From Puffinus mauretanicus (Eukaryota; Chordata; Aves; Procellariiformes; Procellariidae): 64,000 nucleotides of DNA. Position numbers and translations under genes: made by a program. The stretch lies in NCBI GenBank assembly GCA_023333565.1, contig JAJKFH010000374.1:2604001-2668000 (forward strand), in the 5' to 3' direction. Each line of letters opens with the position of its first letter. The stretch's first letter is position 1. This document shows, piece after piece, positions 63,301 to 64,000 of the stretch. Below the pieces are notes generated by a model. That model saw only the letters and a program-made list of their open reading frames with translations. It did not search any database and was not told the DNA's origin.

Positions 63301-64000
63301 TTTGAACGAAGGCATTTTGGGCACTGGCAACACAGGTTTAAAAGGCTACAAGCAGGTTAGGGAAATAATCAAGAAAAAGATGAGCTGGTAGGAGATAGAG
63401 CAAATAGACTCCTGTTTAATGCTTGGGGAATTACTTTAGGTATATTCTGCTCTTCAAATTGTTTGCTCTGATCTGAATGGCTATTTACCCTTCACTGTAT
63501 CAACTGAAATGTTTGCCTGCCTCAAAGTTCATATCACCTCGCAAGCAAGTTCACCTCAAGAAAGCTTCAGCCTTAGCCAAGTCAGAAGGAAAGAAAAAAA
63601 GGGAGAAGAAACTAGGAGAACAGAAAAGGAATTTCCTGGGGGAACTCAGGAGAGTCTTCTGTGTGTTAGCCAGTGAATCTTAAACAATATTAACTTCTTA
63701 GCAACAATGATTCTGTTTTGTTTAACTAACAAAGGATATTGTAAGCAGATACGTGCATCTAGGGCAGATAAGGTTTGCATTGGACAGTTCTTTTATTGGC
63801 CTGGCATTTGATAATTCACTCAAATTTAGCTATGGGACAAGAATTATGCATATTTGCTGCTAACTGAGGCAGAGGTTAGACATAAGGCTCCCAGTAATTT
63901 TCCAGTTCCTTGCTAAATTTAAATCTTAATAGAATGGGGCCCAGCCTGTCATCTTTATGTTTTCATGCCAATCCCAATGGAGTGGGGAACCAAAGGGTAG
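60400..64000. other. No gene recognised; unique sequence
   Basis: Contains T9-C-T14 at 61371-61394 and an A-run at about 61650-61663. No exon, RNA gene or repeat family was recognised. Open frames are under 81 codons. Confidence 0.65.
61371..61394. repeat. Interrupted poly(T) tract
   Basis: T9, one C, then T14. On the minus strand this would be an A-rich tail, but no retroposon body is recognised on its 5' side, so it is kept as a homopolymer. Confidence 0.85.

Noticed and set aside
1..64000. CRISPR arrays, operons, insertion sequences or other bacterial systems
   Set aside because: The window is vertebrate nuclear DNA with CR1 and MIR repeats; no regularly spaced direct repeats or prokaryotic gene organisation exist.

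Overview
The window looks like nuclear DNA from a bird, most likely a gene-poor intron or intergenic stretch of a large chromosome. The clearest evidence is two CR1 LINE 3' ends carrying the ATTCTATG terminal repeat and the flank typical of avian CR1 (17701-18670 on the minus strand, 36876-37220 on the plus strand). Older repeats shared across amniotes agree with this: a degenerate CR1/L3-like LINE, MIR-type SINEs and palindromic MITE-like relics. Base composition is moderately AT-rich, CpG is depleted apart from a few short clusters, and the longest open frame is only 188 codons. No prokaryotic features are present.

Layout. 1-8000: no gene seen; purine tracts, a short duplicated motif and, at 7480-7560, a CpG-rich Z-DNA-like block with two abutting CACGTG boxes. 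8000-13600: a cluster of ancient repeats (MIR piece, two palindromic MITE relics, a good MIR copy). 13600-17700: AT-rich unique sequence. 17701-18670: 5'-truncated CR1, minus strand, with remnants of the reverse transcriptase ORF. 18700-29200: mostly unique DNA, with one MITE-like relic (19775-19860), an AT-rich direct repeat (21884-21960), and several stretches whose texture suggests conserved non-coding elements (23390-23600, 25440-25650). 29205-30175: ancient degenerate CR1-type LINE, plus strand. 30180-36875: weak MIR pieces, a 49-base pyrimidine tract and homeodomain/octamer-like AT-rich blocks. 36876-37220: second young CR1, whose last roughly 300 bp are identical, in inverted orientation, to the copy 19 kb upstream. 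37221-64000: mostly unique DNA with a small CpG cluster (about 43020-43130), an alternating purine-pyrimidine hairpin (45361-45437), a TTAATTCT minisatellite (48988-49083) and a short CA repeat (52972-52986).

I recognise no host protein-coding exon, tRNA, rRNA or known ncRNA. Short open frames throughout the window fit chance expectation and are not annotated as genes. Family names for ancient repeats rest on remembered consensus patterns, not on a database search. The most checkable unusual items are the identical inverted CR1 pair, the tandem E-box/Z-DNA block, the CpG/homeodomain-rich candidate enhancers and a weak EGF-like cysteine pattern near 24.7 kb.
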